Shown here piece by piece: positions 6,154 through 9,878 of a DNA stretch of 9,878 nt. Below the pieces are notes generated by a model. The model had not been told where the DNA came from. It was given only the letters and a program-made list of their open reading frames with translations, and did not search any database. Both the position numbers and the translations under genes were made by a program. Each line of letters starts with the position of its first letter. Position 1 is the stretch's first letter. This DNA is from Candidatus Bipolaricaulota bacterium (GTDB lineage: Bacteria > Bipolaricaulota > Bipolaricaulia > UBA7950 > UBA9294), in contig CP070725.1 in the NCBI GenBank assembly GCA_020350845.1, positions 42,812 through 52,689 on the forward strand, in the 5' to 3' direction.

Positions 6154-7374
6154 GTGAGCGAAGCACCCTTCGACGTCGTACAGCGAAGCGCGAACGGCCT
6201 CGCGAGAACGGGACGCCTGCACACCGCTCACGGAACGGTCGAGACCCCGGCGTTTGTCCCGGTGGCGACTCGAGGCACGATCAAGGGCGTCGAGCCCGAC
6301 GCGCTGCGTGCGCTGGGCGCGCAGGTCATGATCTGCAACAGCTATCATCTCCACCTCGCACCCGGCGAGGAGGTCATCGCCGACCTCGGCGGGCTCCATC
6401 GCTTCACCGGGTGGGCGGGGCCGATGATGACCGACTCCGGAGGGTTCCAGGTGTTCAGTCTCGGAGCGGGGAAGGCGCACGGCGTGGGCAAGGTCGCCTC
6501 GGTCTTCCCCGACGAGGCCGTCGGCGATGCTCCGCGGCGCATTCCCGGGGACGAGAACTCGCTCGTCCGTCTCGGTGAGGACGGCGTCGAGTTCCGATCG
6601 ATCCTCGACGGCTCCTGGCATCGCTTCTCTCCGGAGAGCGTCGTCACCCTGCAGCGCCGTCTCGGACCGGACATCGCACTCGTGCTCGACGAGTGCACGT
6701 CGCCGCTTCACGACTACCACTACACCAAGGCCGCGATGGAGCGCCCCCACCGCTGGGCGGAGCGCGCACTCGCCGCATTCGCCGAGAGCGACGCCCGCGG
6801 GCAGATGCTGTTCGGCATCGTACAGGGCGGCGCGTTTCGTGACCTACGCGAGGAGAGCGCGCGGACGCTCGCCTCCCTCGACTTCCCCGGGCTCGCGATC
6901 GGGGGCTCGCTCGGACGATCCAAGGCAGAGATGCACGCCGTGCTCGACTGGACCGTTGCGCGGCTTCCCGAGGGGAGGCCGCGCCATCTCCTCGGCATCG
7001 GCGAAATCGAGGACATCTTCGCCGCGGTGCGACGTGGCGTGGACAGCGTGGACTGCGCCTCGGCCACACGGATCGCACGCAATGGGAGCGTCTTCCTTCG
7101 GGGTGCCCCGCGGCATCGGATCAACCTCCGCAACGCGGCCTATCGTGACGATCCCGCGCCCATCGACGCGTCGTGCGACTGCTTCACCTGCAGGCATCAC
7201 TCGCGCGCCTATCTGCGCCATCTCTACCGCAGTGGAGAGCTGTCGTTCGCGCGGCTGGCGACCATCCACAACCTGCGGACTGTGATCCGGCTTATGGCCT
7301 CGATTCGCGAGGCGATCGCCGCCGATGCCCTCGACGATCTCGCGCGGGAATGGGACGCCGGCCCGCCCCGATAA
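6154..7374 (+). CDS. tgt: tRNA-guanine transglycosylase with an extra internal segment
   Basis: The 406-residue enzyme swaps guanine at position 34 of GUN-anticodon tRNAs for a queuosine precursor (preQ1 in bacteria). Visible motifs: TPAFVPVATRGTIKGV (31-46), DSGGFQVFSL (94-103, D94 in the base-binding acid site), FGIVQGG (220-226), LLGIGEIEDIF (279-289), and GVDSVDC (295-301), where D300 aligns with the catalytic aspartate nucleophile. Zinc ligands are C341, C343, C346 and H372, with the same spacing as E. coli Tgt (C302, C304, C307, H333). It is about 30 residues longer than typical bacterial Tgt (about 375). The extra part is at roughly 104-140, between the DSGGFQVFSL motif and the GVEFRS segment (144-149). 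After D300 the usual VLPTR is replaced by ASATR. It is a TIM-barrel cytosolic enzyme. No queA or queuosine-synthesis gene is nearby. Confidence 0.95.
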   Translation: MSEAPFDVVQRSANGLARTGRLHTAHGTVETPAFVPVATRGTIKGVEPDALRALGAQVMICNSYHLHLAPGEEVIADLGGLHRFTGWAGPMMTDSGGFQVFSLGAGKAHGVGKVASVFPDEAVGDAPRRIPGDENSLVRLGEDGVEFRSILDGSWHRFSPESVVTLQRRLGPDIALVLDECTSPLHDYHYTKAAMERPHRWAERALAAFAESDARGQMLFGIVQGGAFRDLREESARTLASLDFPGLAIGGSLGRSKAEMHAVLDWTVARLPEGRPRHLLGIGEIEDIFAAVRRGVDSVDCASATRIARNGSVFLRGAPRHRINLRNAAYRDDPAPIDASCDCFTCRHHSRAYLRHLYRSGELSFARLATIHNLRTVIRLMASIREAIAADALDDLAREWDAGPPR

Positions 7375-7379
7375 GTGCA

Positions 7380-7408
7380 GACGCCATCCCGACACGCGGG
7401 ATGGCGTC
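7380..7408. terminator. Bidirectional terminator-like hairpin between convergent tgt and the barrel gene
   Basis: GACGCCATCCC (7380-7390) and GGGATGGCGTC (7398-7408) form a perfect 11-bp stem with a 7-nt loop (GACACGC). It starts 5 nt after the tgt stop, in the 78-nt gap before the stop of the oppositely directed barrel gene. Neither side has a T-run, so it may stop polymerase poorly alone or act as an mRNA 3' end stabiliser for both transcripts. Confidence 0.7.
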
Positions 7409-7452
7409 CTATGATCCACCCTTCCCGAGGAGAAGACGCGAGGCCGTCAGCG

Positions 7453-8409
7453 TTAGGGAAGGATGCGTCGCAAAGCGTTCGTGAGTGCGCCGAGGTTGAT
7501 GGAGGCGAAGTCCACACTCAGCGCCACGCGATGACTCCCCGTGAGAGCCACGCTGCTCATGTAGGCGTAGTCGAGTCCGAAGCCCTCGAGATCGAGCCCG
7601 AGACCCAGAGAGAGAAGGAACCCCGGCCGCTGCTGCAGGACCCCGACGCGCACCGCAAGCGTCGGCACGGGACGGTACTCCACCCCGAGATGGATCCTTC
7701 CCGAGAGCTCGAAGTCGAACGCGAACAGCACCTGATCGATGATCACCGTGGAGATCCCGAGACGAGCGTCCGTAATCAACGTCTCGCTACGGTTGTCGTA
7801 GGCGATCGAACCGATCAGGTTGGTCGCGTTCACGCCCACCGTGAAGTCCGCCAGGGTCACAGGGCCGACGCTGAGAGAGCCGAACATGAGTGACGCCGCG
7901 AGATCGAACGCCACCCCCGAGCCGCTCTCCGCAGCGAGCGTCGTCGACAGGATCTTCCCCCGCACCCCGATCGCCCAGTCGAAGGGGAGGCGTGGGAGGA
8001 ACGTGAGCGTCTGCGGTGACGCTCCGAACCCCACGATGAACGCGGTGCTGCGATAGCGGAGCTCTCCCGTGGGGTCGCCGCTCGCGTCGTAGCCCGCAAC
8101 GTCCCCGGAACTCAGGCTCAGATAGCCGACGCCGAAGCTCGGGAAGGCCACCCCCAGCGCGAAGTAGTCCGCAGCGCCGAGGTGGGAGGCGTAGAACGAT
8201 TGCAGGCTCGCCGCCCCGAGACCGGCAAGGCGCGAGGCGTTGTAGTACAGCGCCTCGACGCCGTCGGAGTGCGCCACCCCTGCGCCGCCGAGCCCCACAC
8301 CGCGGACCCCCGGGTCCACCTCGGTCACGGAGAGGGCAAGATCCCGTCCGAGCCCGCACAGTCCCGCTCCGAGCAGGACCACCAGTAGTACTGCACTTGC
8401 CCGTTTCAC
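7453..8409 (-). CDS. PorV/PorQ-like outer-membrane beta-barrel protein
   Basis: The 318-residue product has a hydrophobic N-terminus (residues 4-20), a Sec signal peptide without a convincing lipobox, followed by a block typical of PorV/PorQ-family barrels: VDPGVRGVGLGGAGVAHSDG (31-50) and VEALYYNASRLAGL (51-64), where a G-rich loop leads into a YYNP-like motif (here YYNAS). The rest is alternating hydrophobic beta strands with Gly-rich turns, aromatic positions and a final amphipathic strand, as in FadL-like barrels. In the type IX secretion system PorV is the outer-membrane partner that binds cargo; in other lineages the family role is undefined. The start is GTG at 8409-8407, preceded by AGGAGG, with no better start downstream. 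It follows the PKD gene by 15 nt, so they are co-transcribed. A substrate or transport role cannot be given. Confidence 0.75.
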   Translation of the reverse strand: MKRASAVLLVVLLGAGLCGLGRDLALSVTEVDPGVRGVGLGGAGVAHSDGVEALYYNASRLAGLGAASLQSFYASHLGAADYFALGVAFPSFGVGYLSLSSGDVAGYDASGDPTGELRYRSTAFIVGFGASPQTLTFLPRLPFDWAIGVRGKILSTTLAAESGSGVAFDLAASLMFGSLSVGPVTLADFTVGVNATNLIGSIAYDNRSETLITDARLGISTVIIDQVLFAFDFELSGRIHLGVEYRPVPTLAVRVGVLQQRPGFLLSLGLGLDLEGFGLDYAYMSSVALTGSHRVALSVDFASINLGALTNALRRILP

Positions 8410-8420
8410 GTTTCTTCCCC

Positions 8421-8426
8421 CCTCCT
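8421..8426 (-). promoter_or_regulatory. Ribosome binding site overlapping the PKD gene stop codon
   Basis: On the minus strand AGGAGG (8426-8421) overlaps the stop TAG (8427-8425) of the PKD gene and lies 11 nt before the GTG start of the barrel gene. It suggests translational coupling and supports the GTG start. Confidence 0.6.
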
Positions 8427-9878
8427 AGCGGACGATCAGCAGCTCGAAGGTCGTCGACCGGATCCCCGCGCCGCTCGCATCCTCGCCCGTGATGATGTAC
8501 AGGTAGAGACCGTTGGGAAGCGGATTCCCGTCGACGTCATTCAGCCCCCACAGATACTCCGTCGTTCCCGCGGCAAGATCGACGCGGAAGACCAGCTTCC
8601 CGAGGATCGAGAAGACCCGCAGGCGCAGTCCCGTCGAACCGTCCGGCGCGGCGAACACAATCCGCGTGTTCGTCGCCGCCGGATTGGGGAACGCGAAGGT
8701 GCCAATCTGCGCCCCCGGCTCGGCGACGACGACCTGCCGGGTGATCGTCCCTGTCGCGCCTTCCGCGTCGGTGACGATCAGCTCCACGGAGTAGGTCCCG
8801 ATGGCCGCGAAGGCATGGGTCGGGTTCCGCTGCGCGCTCGTAGCCCCGTCACCGAAGTCCCACGCCCACTCGACGAGGTTGTCGTCCGCGTCGGTCGACT
8901 GATCGGTGAACTGCACGTCCTGGTCGACCTGCGGAAGCGCAGGAGCGAAAGCGAAGTTGGCGACCGGGGCGACGTTGACCGACTCGCCGACGATGACCTC
9001 TCGGGTCATGTCGTCGATGGCACCCTCGTTATCGGTCACCGTCAGCGTGACCTCGTAGGTGCCGGCATCGTCGTAGGTGTGGCTCGGCGTCTGCACAGAG
9101 CTCGTCGCGCCGTCCCCGAAGACCCACCGCCAGGCCTCGATCGTCCCGTCGAAGTCGAGCGACTCATCGGAGAAGGTGATCGCCGTCGCCGTCGTCGGAT
9201 CGGTCGGCGTGAAGCTGAAATCCGCGACCGGCGGCGTGTTGATCGAGACGGGGACGGTGAGTGTCAGGAAGTCGGTCACGCCGTCGTCATCGGTGACCAT
9301 GAGCGTCACCGGACTCCCTCCTCCGACATCGAAGATGTGATTGACTGACATCCCGGTGGCATCGGGGATCCCGTCGTCGTCGAAGTCCCACTCGTAGAAC
9401 AGGATCTCGCCGTCGTTGTCGAACGACCCGCTGCCGTCGAACGAGACGACCTCACCGACCTGCGGCTCCGACGGCGTGAACGTGAACGCTGCCGTCGGGC
9501 GGATGAACTGGACCGACACGACGCGCGTCTTGAATCCGAACGCGCCCTCGTCGTCCGTCACTCGCAGGGTGACGATCTTCGCGCCTCCGGTGAGATACAC
9601 GTGCGCGGCCTCGATCCCGGTGGCATCGTAGTCGCCGTCGTTGTCGAAGTCCCATTCGTACAACACGATCGAGTGGGCTGGGTTGTCATGGTAGGATCCG
9701 CTGGCGTCGAAGGTGACTTGCTGGTTGCACGCCGCCGGGTTGGGATCCGCCGTGAAAGAAGCCACCGGTTCGTTGACATATACGATCAGCGTCGTCGAGG
9801 CCGTTCCTGAGACGCCGAACTCATCAGTAACTTGCAGCGCAATCGGATAGGGCGTGCTCGGCTGGCTCCAGGTGACGG
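8425..9878 (-). CDS. Secreted multi-PKD protein with FlgD-like/type IX-like C-terminal domain, N-terminus outside window
   Basis: The frame is open to the right edge, giving 483 visible residues; the GTG at 9763-9765 is internal because upstream codons continue a PKD-like sequence ending ALQVTDEFGVSGT. Four PKD domains of about 87 residues follow, each with an ASF/FxF start, a WDF/WVF core and a TDxxG strand end. PKD domains are Ig-like modules of extracellular proteins. The first two share an EWDFDxDG pattern with a D-rich insert resembling a calcium site; the last two share the FGDGATS loop. The last 95 residues (from GAQIGTFAFPNPAA) show the type IX secretion sorting/FlgD-Ig pattern: FPNPAATN, RVFSILGKLV, DVDGNPLPNGLYLY and an ELLIVR end. 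It is probably a surface protein, possibly anchored through this tail. The barrel gene follows after 15 nt. Absence of the start prevents naming a catalytic domain. Confidence 0.85.
   Translation of the reverse strand, partial: VTWSQPSTPYPIALQVTDEFGVSGTASTTLIVYVNEPVASFTADPNPAACNQQVTFDASGSYHDNPAHSIVLYEWDFDNDGDYDATGIEAAHVYLTGGAKIVTLRVTDDEGAFGFKTRVVSVQFIRPTAAFTFTPSEPQVGEVVSFDGSGSFDNDGEILFYEWDFDDDGIPDATGMSVNHIFDVGGGSPVTLMVTDDDGVTDFLTLTVPVSINTPPVADFSFTPTDPTTATAITFSDESLDFDGTIEAWRWVFGDGATSSVQTPSHTYDDAGTYEVTLTVTDNEGAIDDMTREVIVGESVNVAPVANFAFAPALPQVDQDVQFTDQSTDADDNLVEWAWDFGDGATSAQRNPTHAFAAIGTYSVELIVTDAEGATGTITRQVVVAEPGAQIGTFAFPNPAATNTRIVFAAPDGSTGLRLRVFSILGKLVFRVDLAAGTTEYLWGLNDVDGNPLPNGLYLYIITGEDASGAGIRSTTFELLIVR
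8716..9774 (-). repeat. Four tandem PKD domains in the coding sequence
   Basis: Approximate domain limits on the minus strand are 9774-9502, 9501-9241, 9240-8977 and 8976-8716, about 87 codons each. Domains 1 and 2 resemble one another, as do 3 and 4, which suggests duplication in two steps. A fragment of a further domain is cut by the window edge. Confidence 0.8.

Noticed and set aside
8338..8409. Lipoprotein signal at the start of the PorV-like protein
   Set aside because: There is a cysteine at residue 18, but position -1 is leucine, which does not fit a lipobox; a normal Sec signal for a barrel is more likely.
9763..9765. GTG at 9765 as the true start of the PKD gene
   Set aside because: Upstream codons to the window edge stay open and continue PKD-like sequence, and the product from this GTG would lack a signal peptide.
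1..9878. CRISPR array, tRNA, rRNA or mobile element
   Set aside because: No spaced direct repeats, no cloverleaf-like or rRNA-like sequence, and no transposase, integrase or phage-like protein was found by reading both strands.

Overview
The window is GC-rich and gene-dense, with nine protein-coding genes, two of them cut by the window edges. It looks like a chromosomal segment of a diderm bacterium: one product resembles a PorV/PorQ-type outer-membrane barrel, and several others carry Sec signals or a signal anchor. The mix of a NosD-like beta-helix protein, multi-PKD secreted protein, PorV-like barrel, DUF4015 protein and an insert-bearing tRNA-guanine transglycosylase suggests a poorly cultured lineage. 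Candidatus Bipolaricaulota (Acetothermia) is one possibility, but this is a weak inference from gene flavour and not from a marker phylogeny. No tRNA, rRNA, CRISPR array, transposase, integrase or phage gene was seen.

Layout. Positions 1-2128 (+) hold a tight three-gene operon: the C-terminal part of a PmbA/TldE-like protein, uracil phosphoribosyltransferase (upp), and a GNAT-like acetyltransferase. Positions 2151-4728 (-) converge on it with a two-gene unit, transcribed from the right: a secreted NosD-like beta-helix protein fused to a C-terminal DUF192 domain, then a HAD-superfamily phosphatase 7 nt downstream. This unit has the best promoter in the window (TTGCGG-18-TATAAT, minus strand). 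Positions 4729-5012 are a divergent intergenic region with that promoter and a run of inverted repeats. Positions 5013-6023 (+) encode a membrane-anchored DUF4015 (TIM-barrel glycosidase-like) protein that may be leaderless. Positions 6154-7374 (+) encode tRNA-guanine transglycosylase (tgt) with an extra segment after its active-site motif. Positions 7453-9878 (-) hold a second leftward unit: a PKD-repeat secreted protein with a FlgD-like/type IX secretion-like C-terminal domain (N-terminus outside the window), then a PorV/PorQ-like barrel. An 11-bp perfect hairpin at 7380-7408 separates the converging tgt and barrel genes.

How the genes work together. The left operon mixes pyrimidine salvage with peptide maturation or proteolysis and an acetyltransferase, and shows no single pathway. 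The right and middle leftward units are both cell-envelope units. The PKD protein with a sorting-like tail next to a PorV-like barrel is the most suggestive functional pair. The NosD-DUF192 fusion is the most unusual single protein. I see no clearly new multi-gene system such as defence or biosynthesis here. The points worth following are the fusion, the putative secretion pair, the TGT insert and the operator-like repeat upstream of the DUF4015 gene.
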